From the NCBI RefSeq assembly GCF_014356525.2, contig NC_052509.1:35708001-35772000 (forward strand): 64,000 nucleotides of DNA. The letters run 5' to 3'. The translations under genes were made by a program, and so were the position numbers. Every line of letters begins with the position of its first letter. Positions within the stretch are counted from its first letter, which is position 1. The notes under the pieces are model-generated. The model did no database searches. It was not told the origin of the DNA and was given only the letters and a program-made list of their open reading frames with translations. The DNA comes from Nilaparvata lugens (taxonomy: Eukaryota > Arthropoda > Insecta > Hemiptera > Delphacidae). Shown here one piece after another: positions 22,001 to 33,586 of the stretch.

Positions 22001-23400
22001 GCTCATTGCATATGTAGCATATGATTAATAATGAATGAGTTGGGATAAAATAAAATATATATTGGGAGAAAAATTATTTTCATAAAAGTATAGCTAGTCT
22101 GTTTTGGATGTCAAAATGATAATTGATTTTGTAGTTTGCAAATCATATTAATTTGCTTACCAGTACTGTACATGAATTAGATCTCTTTATTACCGGTGCA
22201 ATTTGATAATAAAGACAAACCAAAGCTAAGAGCTGAACATTTCATAGTAACAAAAACTCTAATCGACTTGTTAGACTAGCCAATAACTGTCAACTGTAGG
22301 TAATTATTATTAACATTTTTGTCAGTTTCATTTAATAAGCTCCAAGTTCGTAAGCAATTTTTTTGGGTCAAGGTCAATATCGAGAAAGTGAAGCCGCTTC
22401 CAAGAAATGCTTCTCAGAAGCACAGTCATTCGTAGGTATAGGCCTACCTCTATTGCAAATCGGAACGTAGAGAAAAGAACAAAATTATTTCAAAACTTCC
22501 ACTTACTTGCGGAATCCATCTGAAATATTGTATCTCTACAAATAAAATAGCAGTTCGTTGCTTACAGATTTTGGCAGGAATTATATGTACGGTATACATA
22601 ATTTGCAGCACGTTACAAAAAGAACTTGATCTAAGTGAATAAAAATGTATAGGTACCTACAAGGTACTGTAATTTTTCCTAATTAATCAATTACATCACG
22701 TTACTAAGAACAATTAATGTAGTTATTGGTAAATAAACTAAATTACAACATCCTTCCATAGTATAGCACAAACAATACTTTCGAAATATTAGTTTATTTA
22801 AATTCAATAATTCCTTCCCCAGCAAAAAAGGTCCTAATAACGTTTCAATGTTTAGCTACTACTCTATAATGCGAAATTCACTATACATATTTAGAGAGAA
22901 CATTTTAATATCAACTGTAAATAATAGCCTATTAAATTATATTTATCCATCAACTTAAATTAGAATGTATAACGATTAGTACCTAATTAGAAAGGAGGAG
23001 GACGTGTTTATTCTAAATGCCTAATCACTCCTTATTATGTTGTATTATTTTAATATTTTTTCATCTAATAATTGAGTAAAAGTTTATATTCAAGGGTATA
23101 ATATAGTACCTATACTAGGCTATTTATTGGAAATATATATAACAAATAATTTTTGTATAATACAAAACAGGAGTACTCGAAGAACTAATTACCACAACAA
23201 CATTCATATAGTTCATATAACAAACTTAAAAGCTGTCTTTGTAATCCAGCCCATTTACTACTAGGACTTTTGATTATTATGAGACAGTGATGCAAGCTGG
23301 ACGCCTGGATGGATGGATGCTCCAAAGCGCCCTAGACTAATGATAGTAAACGAGCATTGCCCTACAGCTACAGCATGCTGATTGACATTACAGTGGCAAC
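19004..23400. other. Intergenic, no gene seen
   Basis: AT-rich single-copy-looking sequence. Scattered short ORFs have no recognisable protein character. Probably the region upstream of the secreted-protein gene. Confidence 0.6.
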
Positions 23401-23422
23401 ATGAGTGAAGAGGCAACTGCAC

Positions 23423-23430
23423 TATTTAAG
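23423..23430 (+). promoter_or_regulatory. TATA-like box of the secreted-protein gene
   Basis: TATTTAAG in a locally GC-richer stretch (GGGTGGGATGGGTGGGGG follows, then a run of ten G at 23471). It lies about 240 bases before the start codon, leaving room for a 5' UTR of roughly 200 bases. Placement by eye. Confidence 0.4.
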
Positions 23431-23668
23431 GGGTGGGATGGGTGGGGGGCTTAGTAACCGGCAGTTAAGAGGGGGGGGGGAAGTTCCTCGCGATTGAAGA
23501 CTCTCCTAAAAGGAGCGCTTAGTTGCTTAGAAGTCCCGTCACTGTGTCTACTTCATGCAGAGCTAGAGAATATTCTGCTAGGCTATTTACGTCATTATAT
23601 TCATCTTACATATTGTAATTATTTGAAGAATAACTTATATTTTGATAGGAGAGTTATATAGAGTTACA

Positions 23669-23756
23669 ATGGTGTACTCTAAAATCGATATGATTGAAAT
23701 GTTTGGTGCTGTTATAATTTTGAATTTGTTAACATGTTCTGTGGCTGGCATACCAA
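23669..23756 (+). CDS. Secreted two-module cysteine-rich protein, exon 1 (signal peptide)
   Basis: First coding exon of a three-exon gene (23669-23756, 26282-26482, 30502-30632; 420 nt, 139 residues). ATG 23669 has a strong context (A at -3, G at +4). The exon encodes 29 residues with a hydrophobic core (FGAVIILNLLTC) and likely cleavage near VAG at 25-27, a classical signal peptide, so the product should be secreted. It ends in phase 1 at a consensus donor, A|GTGAGT. Downstream, each exon contributes one six-cysteine module. The layout reminds me of small secreted arthropod proteins catalogued as U-scoloptoxin(19)-like; that label comes from centipede venom and does not imply toxicity here. 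Assignment to that family is uncertain; the gene model itself is well supported. Confidence 0.8.
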
Positions 23757-26281
23757 GTGAGTAAAATTATTGCAAAATTTGTTGAATTGGCTAATTGGAT
23801 ATTGAAATGTACCATGAAGATATTTTGTTCAGTTTATATAATGTTCATGTAGGCCTGTTCATTCCAATGCAAAAATTATTCACATCTGTATAGGCTTATT
23901 TAAATCTATATCAACTAAGTATTTAATAAAAATATTCTTGAATACCGATATGCGGTATTTAATTGTATTTGAGTTACATCCTTTATACTATTAATAGTTT
24001 TTGCATTTTATTGTTACATATTGTTGATGATTAAAATTAGAATTGAGTTTGAATAGTATCATTGGAATAATGCGAGAATGAGAAATATGTTTGCAAATTG
24101 TAAGATTTCCATACTTACTCAAGTTAAAACTTGGTTTGCATTATTGTTTGGAAATGAATATAAAATAAATAAAACAAATAATAGTGGAGTTATTAAGTTG
24201 AAAACTTCAAGAGGAAAAATCAACTTGAAAATTATTCTATAGCAATAACAAAAAAACAGGTTCTGAATGTAAGCTAAAACAATGATACAGGAGCACCGAT
24301 CTAATCATGATTTCAAAGTCCAAACTTAAGCCTATATGCTGATAGGTCTAATCTCATATATTAAGGCTTTGAGCTATTCCACCATAATAGTTCAATAAAA
24401 TTATTATTTTGATGATGGAGACCTACTCATTTCCAGTCGAGATGAGCGTGGTGGAAATTGGAAATTGCAATTTTCAATTCTAAAATTGCTTTCAATGTGA
24501 AAAATGTTAACCTTTTAAGAATAAAAATATTTTATACCGTAATGCATTGGTTGTATAAATGAAAGCAAAATTCAATCGAAATCTCTAGCTAGCTATGAGT
24601 TTGATTTTCAAATTATTTTTTCATGTGAATAAATGGTTACAAAGAAAAGTCAAATCATATGATATGAAGGAGATTACGGTATATCATGACAATGAAAATT
24701 ATTATGACAGCTCATTCATTTTAATAGTCTCTTGGAACAAATTATAACCGTATATAGAATTGAGTTATTATCAACGCCACATTCAAATAATAATTGGGTG
24801 GATTTCAGAATCATAAAAAATACAACAATTAAACTCTTCAACCGCTACTTATTTACGGCTACATTTTTTTGTTCATAAGTTCAATGCTTTTAGAGATTCC
24901 TATCTTTATTCAAATAATCAGTGAAAAATTATAAAACCAAATCCTGAATCTGCTAATTAATTCTCATCAATAATAAAGTGATGACAGGTATTTAATTTTC
25001 TCAAACCATTACAAACTGTAATGTTTCATCAATTTGACTAATAAAAGTAAATTAATATATTTCATTTGGGGAATACATTATTGAATAATCACTTAGCCAC
25101 GGTTTATTGAATCACTTTAGGATGCAACCTGTTGAGAATATACTAACTGTTATCATTATGGAATTGCACGTGAGTAATGACTTCAATACTACAATAATGG
25201 TATTAGAATAATAATGCTATAATCGAATGTTAAAAAAATTCATATATTTATTTTGTTGGTGGGGAGTCCCTGATGATTATCACCTAGCCTGAATATATTA
25301 TAATTTAAGCTGCTAATTTGGCCTCACAACTGTTGTAGTCGGGACAGACAGTTTAACATGCCATTTCTATATCATAATATAGATCAAATGAAATATATAC
25401 CGTAGGCTATAAATGTACACGGGGACCATTTTATTCAACCTTCGCACACATATTATAATAAGACACAAGACAATCGGTAGGAAGGGGGGCGATCTTCACA
25501 GAGCTGAAAAGCTACTCATTCTCACCAGATAAAGTCCTGTGATCGGTGCGGCCAGATCGTCAATTATTGTTATGTTATAAAACCAGAAACATAGCCACCT
25601 CAATTGAGTTTCCCACCAAGTGCCAGTTCCGTAGCTTTATTCGTTTTTGCATTCATTTCAGTATAAATCTGAGGAAGGATGACCAAGTTACTGCAGGAAG
25701 CATTATGTTGTCGTGAATGAGTCAGAAAATTAAAGATGTCAGCTGAAATGAATTCTGGAATAGTTGTGATCCATGACAAAATGTCCTCACAGGGCTGGTG
25801 TAAAAACGGTTTCTCCAGCAAATAAAATGGTATAATTTTGAGCACCCACCATACACACCTGACTTGCCACTTGTTTCCATCTACCCAAACTCAAACGTGA
25901 CTAGAGGCTAGAGTTTCGAACCTAACGAGGAGTCCCAAATCAATGTCATAGAACGCATTCATGGAGGTAGCATTTTATTCAGAGTGTTTTGGTGGGCTGG
26001 TCAATGGTATGACAAATATCTCAACCTTCACAGCATTATTATTATATGCTGCAAAATATGAGTTTAAAGTAAATTTTGGTGGAAAAATTATTGTTTTATA
26101 TAGCCTACATTTGTATTTTTCATGGCCAATCGGAGATTGTAAAATATGTCCTTCGTATATATAGAATATAGGATTGATTATATTAACAGATCTCTTCAAG
26201 TAACCGAAAATATTCAACATTTTTGATCAATCCTAACATTTTCGCAAACAGTTTGAAAGGTATGTTTTATTTTGTTGATAG
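23757..26281 (+). other. Intron 1 (2525 bp)
   Basis: GTGAGT donor at 23757 and TTTGTTGATAG acceptor ending at 26281. Mostly AT-rich; a minus-strand open frame at 25600-25845 has no recognised features. Confidence 0.8.
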
Positions 26282-26482
26282 GTGACAAAGCACAGCGACT
26301 CATTGAGAATGAGATGACTCAGAACGAAGCCGAAGATATGCAAGACGCTTACTGGAACGAAATGGAATGTCTTCAGGAGGGAGGCATCTGTTTGCCGGCC
26401 GATGAGTGCCCCAAAGGCCATGAGGCCGCCAATGGACTGTGTCCTGCTCAGCAGGAAAATGGAATCGAATGTTGTCATGGAT
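26282..26482 (+). CDS. Secreted protein, exon 2 (first six-cysteine module)
   Basis: 201 nt, phase 1 at both ends. After an acidic/glutamine-rich N-terminal segment (residues 31-57) it encodes cysteines at 59, 66, 72, 83, 93 and 94, spacing C-x6-C-x5-C-x10-C-x9-CC, with GGIC at the second cysteine. The donor is T|GTGAGT at 26483. The clear coding bias (CTGTGTCCTGCTCAG and similar GC-richer codons) contrasts with the flanking intron. Confidence 0.82.
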
Positions 26483-26837
26483 GTGAGTTCAAACACATCA
26501 CAAAATATTAGATAGGCCTTTGGTAATATTGTATATTATGGTAGGTAGGCCTACTCGAGTATTATATTATATGGTATTCGAATTTCTGAGCCATAGGCTA
26601 AGTCTCGCTGAAACAGCATAAGAAAGGGTAAGGCTTCTTTAACTGTCTCCGAATAAAAATAAGGATTAATGGATTCGATTTCAATAAGTAAATTACATTG
26701 TACCCTCATTCACGTTGCATAAATTCATATTAACATTCTCAAATTTATAAAACTTCTATATTGGAGGAACATAAACAATACAGTAGTTTTTTTTCTGTTT
26801 GCATACATTAGGATCGAGAATGAAAGAAATAAAATTA

Positions 26838-26970
26838 TTTTTCCTACAGTAACCTAAGAAAGTGCTCGTTTCTGGATCAAGTATAGCCTACCGTATAGTA
26901 GGCTATTAGGCTACAAAATACCTACCCGCATCAATGCGGGAAAGTAGACTCTCGTGCGGGAAAATACTTT
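26838..26970. repeat. Dispersed repeat with CCCGCAT hairpin
   Basis: Begins CCTACAGTAACC...AAAGTGCTCG and includes the hairpin CCCGCAT-CA-ATGCGGG at 26926-26941. A related copy starts at 46905 and carries the 28-base palindrome at 46994. Confidence 0.6.
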
Positions 26971-27160
26971 GGGCTATCTCTACGACAATGTTATAATGTG
27001 CACATTACAGCATCACAATCAATACCATATAGCAGGGGTCTTTTCGCAATGCATTTTCAAAGCTATACTTCAATATTTTGAACATTATAGCACGACAGTT
27101 TCCGATGCTGGTGGGTGGTGGCATCAACATTAAAACACTGTTTCTGATGTTGGCAGCAGG

Positions 27161-27410
27161 TTTCAGTTAGTCAAGTTTTCACTAAATCAAATATTCAGTT
27201 TGTCAAGGCCTCAGTTCATCAGGGTCTCAGTTTATAAAGTTTTTAGTTCGTCAAATCACAGTTAATCAAGTTTTCAGTGTTTATAGTTTTCATTGCGTCA
27301 AGTTCTCATTCCGTAAGGTTTTTAGGCCATCAAGTTTTTAGTTCGTCGAGTTTTCAATTTATCAAGCTTTCAGTTTGTCGATTTCTCATTTCATCAAGTC
27401 TTCAGTTCTT
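27161..27410. repeat. Degenerate 16-17 bp minisatellite
   Basis: About fifteen diverged copies of a unit resembling TTCAGTTCGTCAAGTTT in head-to-tail order. Confidence 0.75.
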
Positions 27411-27518
27411 AGTATAGCCTATATTATATTCTAGGTAATGTATGAATCACAAAAGTGAAAAATCTTTGTCTATCAATTCAAAGTTTCTCTCGAATTTGAG
27501 TGAAACGAATCAAAGAAA

Positions 27519-29558
27519 TCTATATAAATAAAAATCGAGCCTCAAATTTTGACGTTCAATAACTTTTTTATGTGTACACAGAATATATGATGATGTTTTT
27601 AGTTGTGTTTGTTATGTTCAGGACCAGGTTTATGGCCTATCAAATTTATAATCCGACTTTAGGACTCTTTCCTATGGTCCTTCAAAGTTTACATGTAATC
27701 CTTATGGGAGAAGATTTGTGAGCTGGCCACACACAGAAATGATAATAAGCTCTTATAATCATTGCGTCATCCAACAGCCGTCGATAAATAGTAGACAAGA
27801 GTGTGTGCTGCTCCATAACCGCCCATGTATTTTATTCTAAACCCCCCGAATAAAAACAAAATTACTGTACTGTGAGTAACCATCCAGCAGTGCGGCCTCA
27901 GGTTAAAAACATTGTTTTGCTTCAAATAATTGTGCTGTCTCCGGTGTTTAGAATTAATTGATTTTTAGTAAATAATTTATTTTGGAGTTGGATAATAATT
28001 ATATGTATATAAATGAAATCCATCAAAATCCCCCAAAGCCAGTTACTTATTCAAATATCAGTTACTCATTCAGTAACATTTATATCAGTTACAGTTATTA
28101 CATATTTTAGTTATTAGTCACATATATTCAGTTACTTATTCAGACTTATTATTAATCGATCTTTTTCAATACTTCACCGAGAATGGTGATAGGCCTATTT
28201 TCAATTCTTCAAGATTTCAGTGGGTCAAGTTTTTATTTGCTCCCTTGCGGAGCATGAGTTACCTGCAAGTTTTTGATAAAAGATGGTATTTGAAGTAATT
28301 ACTGGAAAGAGTAATCAATTTTGTACTATTGATTTTTATCAAAACCCTCGATTCTCCAATAATTATAATTCTGATATCAGGAATCATCATTACTCACCAA
28401 TTATTTAAAAAAGTTTGTGAAGCAATTTATTAATTTCCCAGCTATTCTCCAAGGTCACGCATAAGACTTTTTATAAGAGTTTTAAATTCCCTGCATGTTT
28501 TGAGTAAGTGAAAGGAGTGAACGGGGGAGCACATGTGATTTATGCAAAAAGATAGCATAGCTTAAACTACACGTCGAGTAATGATATGAGTTGGCGTGCT
28601 ACCAATCTTATCCAATAGGTTTGATAGTATTTCACCTATCACCCAAGGAAGTCATCGGTTCCAATTTTTCTAATATCTTGATAAATCATGACGGATTTAA
28701 TGTCTATGAATGAAAAGTCCAGTTCAGAGCAAATCAAATTATAATTTTCATAATACTTGGGCAATTTACAACAAATATTTACTGAACAAAACCATTTGAT
28801 ACTTAAACAGAAGATTCTTACAAGCTAAAATACTTATCTATTCATATTGAGCTTATATATTTGGCTACAGGCTATCAAAATTACACAAAACATTCAACAC
28901 AAAATTTAGAACACAATAAAATTATCCAGATCTCAATTAAAACATTTCAAATTTCAATTTTATAGAAAAATTTCAAGAGAACTAAAAACGCTTCTACAAG
29001 CCTGCAGCCATATTTTTTTGAGAGAGAAATGAAGCCTTTCGGGTGAAGCCTAGACACGTCATCAATTTGCCAACATCACTAATAAAGAATACAACTCTAC
29101 AAATTTCATTTATTACTCTCAATAAAACTTTATTTTTAAAGTTATTTACCCTTTATGTTGTTTAGAATTATCTGTTAGTTCAGAAATAGAATTGTGTTAC
29201 AGTAGGATGTTCAACACAAGTGTAACTGATAAATTCCCGGTAAAATGTTAAGTCCGCATATCGATTACACCGATACTTGCTATCAAGTTTTATTGATATT
29301 GAATTGAAGATTCGATTTTAATTGAGAAAAAAATGTAATATTACAGAGTGATCAATTAATTTGTCAGTTATGATTTTATCATACACGCACATGGAAGAGT
29401 ATGCTGAACTGATTATTTGGTCAATAAAAAATAATAGGATGGTGTGGATTTGAGGATTGTTAGTATGGGTTATAGATTTTGAGGTGTGCATCTCCAGCTA
29501 AAGTTTGTCATGAGATGCATCAACTATTTGGCGGTACGAAGTTCGCCGGGCCAGCTAG
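27519..29558 (+). mobile_element. Helitron-like non-autonomous element (candidate)
   Basis: Starts TCTATATAAATAAAAATCG, preceded by A, and ends GCCAGCTAG, followed by T. These are the TC and CTAG termini and A-T target expected for a Helitron. A short GGCG...CGCC hairpin (29530-29547) lies just before CTAG. It encodes nothing recognisable. A solo LTR is nested inside; without it the element is about 1.3 kb. The two ends are assigned to one element by motif only. Confidence 0.5.
28592..29345 (-). mobile_element. Solo LTR, family B, minus strand
   Basis: In minus sense it runs from TGTAATATTACA (29345) to AGCACGCCA (28592) and is similar along its whole length to the LTR at 14319-15276. Flanking 4-bp duplications, GAGT at 28588-28591 and 29346-29349, are perfect. 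No internal sequence remains, as expected after LTR-LTR recombination. Confidence 0.85.
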
Positions 29559-30480
29559 TAATTTAATAATATATCTAATGATTATTTGTTCTTTGTATCT
29601 TAATAAATAAATAATAATTGACTGAACGCAGTGAGGTCCATGTTTTAACTCGGATTTTGTTTCATCTGTCAGTAAGTATGTATGTATGTAAAGCATTTAC
29701 GGCCAAAGCCTTGATAGAATGATTTGGCAGGAATATTCCTTTTTCAACTGTGCGTCGATGTATACACAAGGTTTTTTAAAAATTTTGCATTTTAAGGATA
29801 ATATGTAAGGAAAAGGAATTTCCTCCATACTCCGATATCACTATGAATATTTATATATAAATCATCTACTCTGAAGATGGGATTAATCAGACTATAGAAT
29901 TATTCATAATCAATCAGCTGACAAGTGGACATTGCATGCATTACACAGATGTCAGAAGTGTCTACCGTATTTCTATAATTATTGTCTTTGGATTCAATAT
30001 TTTGTTTTGTAGTCGTGGTATTATGATGCGTGCCCATTAGTATCAATTTTCTCACATTTGAAAAACAAATTTAATAGGTGATTGAAAATAAAATAAAAAA
30101 TGATTGAATAAAATGAATAATGCTGAAGAAATTAAAATATTTTTGATTGAAAAAATTTAATTTTCCAATATTTTAGAAATATTTTCATCAGATGGAAAGA
30201 TTTTATCACAGAACTGGATAAATCATCATATGGAATGAAAATACAAACGTTAACTGATTTTGTTAACATTTCAAACAACTGAGTTTTTGATCTTGGAGAA
30301 AACAAAAAATAACAGTTTTCAAGAGAGAATATTGTGAATCAACTGTGCATTGTGATTCAACTTAATCAACTAGAACAGGTGACACCAGATACTTGTGGAT
30401 GAGAAAAATACGTGAGATCTACTGTTCACAGAACTACTGGTAGATAATTATAAAATAATTCTTTTTGATTTTATGATACA
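29559..30480. other. Intron remainder, no gene seen
   Basis: Includes a GTATGTATGTATGTA run near 29686 in a sequence that looks like another degraded repeat (29630-29800). Confidence 0.5.
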
Positions 30481-30501
30481 ATGGAATATGATTTTTTTCA
30501 G

Positions 30502-30632
30502 TGTCAAACAAAGAGAGAGCATGCTCAAGACGAGGAGGATTATGTAGAGATAAGATCAAGTGTCCAGAGTCTCTCAGGATTCCCTATGCCAATGATTGTC
30601 AATCTCAGGAAATTTGCTGCGCTCTAGTCTAG
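30502..30632 (+). CDS. Secreted protein, exon 3 (second six-cysteine module)
   Basis: 131 nt from a TTTCAG acceptor (phase 1) to TAG 30630-30632. It encodes residues 97-139 with cysteines at 104, 111, 117, 129, 135 and 136, spacing C-x6-C-x5-C-x11-C-x5-CC and a GGLC at the second cysteine. It therefore repeats the exon 2 module, including its GG-x-C and terminal CC. The protein ends three residues after the last cysteine. Splice phase and cysteine register both support the join. Confidence 0.82.
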
Positions 30633-30752
30633 GAAACACTCAACAACTTTGTAGAATATAATGTCTTAAAAACTACTGCATCTCAAAATATAAATATTAA
30701 CTATTAGATTATTATATTTCTGTAATAATATTATATTGTATTGTATTAGAAG

Positions 30753-30758
30753 AATAAA
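30753..30758 (+). terminator. Polyadenylation signal AATAAA
   Basis: AATAAA 121 bases after the stop codon of the secreted-protein gene, the first canonical hexamer downstream. Confidence 0.6.
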
Positions 30759-30759
30759 T

Positions 30760-31400
30760 TCTACGTACAAAAAGTAGCCTAATCAATAGTTAATGCTTTA
30801 AACGTATTATTTAAGTTATTAATATAAAAATGAACTTCATCTTGAAATCGCTTTCATGATACGCACATTTACTGATTGGATGTGATAATGTAATGCACCT
30901 GTATTGAATGAAGAGCCAAATGATTGATTGAATGATCAAAGATGATTTTCGTACATAGGGTTCAACTATAGAATAATATTTTTAAATAGGCTAATGCCTA
31001 ATAATTGAAAAAAAAAATTGATTTTAATTTGAAAATTTTAGTAAAGTTTTTTTAAAAGAATGATGAATAAATAGCTGAAGATTCAAGAAGTGTTCTGCCT
31101 TTTAATTTCAATTTATTTAGAGTACTAAGAATATACAATACATTTTATCGGAAGGTGTCCTGTACTAGCAGAGATAAGAGGAGCGCGTTTAGACGATAGA
31201 GAGCTATCAGAGGATCAGATCAGGTGGTAGGGTTTTTGAATGGTAGTGATTGGAGGGCACTGATAGGTTTTGTGAGGAGTGCTTGGGCCTACAGAGAAAT
31301 GCTGATACAGGAATATAATACTTAATAAAAACAATATAAAAACGTGTGGTACCCTTCTATTAAAACATTATAAAAGTTTTTTGATTTGTATACTATCAAA
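30760..31400. other. Intergenic, no gene seen
   Basis: AT-rich; no supported feature. Confidence 0.5.
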
Positions 31401-32510
31401 CTATCAAAATGGAAAAGTTTTCTTAGGAAATTTTTCTTCTATCATTACTTCTTGAGATATGAGCACCTAAAGTTTAAATTTTTGGGACAGAGCATTTCAA
31501 ATTCGGTAAGGGATAAATCCATGAGATTTAGAGGATAAATTCGACTTCATGGTATTGTTGATTGAATAAAAACATGTTTCTGAAAATATAAATTTTTGAT
31601 GAAGTAATTGAATTTACCAAAAATAACCCATAAATGTTTAATAAATGTTAATTCTAGTAAATTGAATAACTTTCTCAAAAATTGATATTTTCGGGAAATG
31701 TTTGTTTTATTCAATCGACAGTACTAGTCCAGTCAACAAAAGATTATAGAGGGAAAAGTTTGGAGCACAATTTTCAACTCCACAGCTCTTTCAAGGATAG
31801 TAAGAGGATTAACATATCAGAGGTCCTCACCCCTACCCCCTGTGCTAAAGGGGTGGGGGTGGTTTGAAAGTACCATTTTTTCATTTTTCGCTTATACCTC
31901 GGAAACTATGCATCTCATGAACATTTGTATTCCGTGCAAAATTAAAGCTTACAAAATTACCAACAAGTCTATCCCTTTACATTTTTTCCATATCTCTCAT
32001 AGTTTCTGAGATATCTGCTCTTGAAGGTGAGACATTTTTTGAAAAAAAAAACACTTCTGCCTCCAATCATCATTTCGGCCTTATCATTTTTGAACGATCA
32101 ATGAAAAAAAACCGTGCGGATTATGAGCTAATAGAGCATCGAATTATCTTCAATTTGATGTATATTTTCACTATTTTACGCAATTCCCAATGACTTTTGC
32201 AGCAGTTTTAGTGTTGAGAGTAAAATTTTCTGTTCAGCAACAATAGATCAATAATTGACAATGAAATTTGGAGGGAATGTTTGGAACACAATTTTCGACT
32301 TTGCAGCTTTGTTGACACTAGTTTGGAGGTGAGCATATCAAAAATCCCAACTCCTACATCATGTGCTGCAAGGATGAGGGTGGTTCGAAAGTTGCATTTT
32401 CCACTTATTACTTACAAGCTTATATCTTGGAAACAATGTGTTCTATTGAAAAAAACAACTACATAAAAATGAAGCTTAATAAATTTCCTACAAGAATAAT
32501 TTACTTGTGT
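31400..32510. repeat. Two diverged copies of a 250-300 bp dispersed repeat
   Basis: The block beginning GGAAAAGTTTGGAGCACAAT at 31752 recurs as GGAATGTTTGGAACACAATT near 32275. Both go on through TTTCRACTYYRCAGCTYTNT, a C-rich CCC...GGGTGG segment and a TATA(C/T)C(T/T)GGAAAC block. Offset is about 520 bases. No coding content. Confidence 0.6.
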
Positions 32511-32699
32511 TAATATCAACACCTTCATCCAAAGGCATATTAACTGCATGCGTTTTTATATTGCCGATACAGCATTGATGAAACTGTACGGTGGACGTTT
32601 ATTTAGCACTTGGTCTAAAAAACTGTTCTAGCTGAAAAATTAATAATCCATGACACGTGTAGGCCTATACATTGCATCAGGAAAACGAAGTTTCAAAAC

Positions 32700-33060
32700 T
32701 ATCCCCCAGTTGCACGTACGTCGGTTAACGTTTAATCACAATAAAATGCTATACTATCGAGATTGGCGCTAACCGATGCATTTTGGTTGCACAAAACATA
32801 AATTTCAAGCGATAATGCCGATTAAACTAACTGGTGTAAAAAATTCAAATTCTGATTAGTTGGCACCATTTTAACAGTGATTAGCTGAAACGAAGAAAAT
32901 TTGATTGCACAAAGGTGAAAATGAAAAAATAACGCCATAAAAATTGATGCAAAGAATTTCAACAGGCCATTCACGGGGAATTAAATCCAACTAACACCAA
33001 TTAGGGTACCTACTGATAGCTGCCTTCCAATTAGTTTTTGGAAACAAAACTACAGAATTC
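32700..33060. mobile_element. MITE/SINE-like repeat starting CCCCCAGTTGCAC
   Basis: The sequence CCCCCAGTTGCACGTACGTC with GGTTAA words and repeated TTGCACAA segments resembles a short non-autonomous family common in insects. Ends and duplication are not resolved. Confidence 0.3.
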
Positions 33061-33114
33061 AAAGTATAAGCTAAATATATAAATGAATTTCATCTGTTAA
33101 TAAAATAGAAGCCT

Positions 33115-33200
33115 TCCAGCCGGAGCGCGAAGCGCGGAGGCTGCTTACCCACCCCAAATAGGGGTGCAGGGGGCGAAGCCCCCGCCGAGCGCAAAGCGCG
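33115..33200. repeat. GC-rich hairpin cluster
   Basis: Contains GCGC-GAA-GCGC at about 33125-33135 and a perfect GGGGGC-GAA-GCCCCC hairpin at 33169-33183, in otherwise AT-rich DNA. Related GCGCGAAGCGCGGAGGCTGCT sequence recurs at 58011-58031 and a decayed form at 36651-36691. Confidence 0.75.
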
Positions 33201-33329
33201 AGTTATATATATATACTATAGCCGGAGCATCTGAAAACCTCCTGACAAGGGTGGTTGTTTTGGTGGTTGATGCTCTATGGGATTCGATTGACAAGTGGAA
33301 ACCATAGGAATAATTATGATATCTGGAAA

Positions 33330-33460
33330 TTTTCTATTTTGGGGGGCTCCAGGACCCCCCAATATTTTCAACTTTTGAACGGCACATTTCTCAGCAAAGT
33401 TCAAGATAACTTTTTTGTTCAGCGCCCTTACATTACTAGATTGCTAGAATAAAATTTCGA
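33330..33460. repeat. Dispersed repeat family A, partial copy
   Basis: Core words GACCCCCCAATATTTTCAAC and GCACATTTCTCAGCAAAGT, shared with 35493, 57239 and 58239. Confidence 0.7.
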
Positions 33461-33586
33461 CCGGATTGGGTGTGGTGCGGGGGGGAGCTTAATTTTCGAC
33501 GATTTTTACATGATGAAAAATTTGAAAAATTCCCAGCCAAACTGGGGCATCTGACAATACCAACTTCCATTAGAATGTCTCTAGGT

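Larger units (their letters stand above)
26483..30501 (+). other. Intron 2 (4019 bp), repeat-rich
   Basis: GTGAGT donor and TTTTTTTCAG acceptor. It contains a dispersed repeat (26838-26970), a degenerate minisatellite (27161-27410), a Helitron-like element (27519-29558) and within it a solo LTR (28592-29345). Confidence 0.8.

Noticed and set aside
19004..23400. tRNA or rRNA genes
   Set aside because: I looked for cloverleaf and conserved rRNA words here and elsewhere in the window and saw none.
25600..25845. Minus-strand 81-codon frame in intron 1
   Set aside because: No recognisable motif, no splice context I could support; kept only as a remark.
27161..27410. CRISPR-like array
   Set aside because: Units are contiguous and degenerate without unique spacers, and the DNA is eukaryotic.
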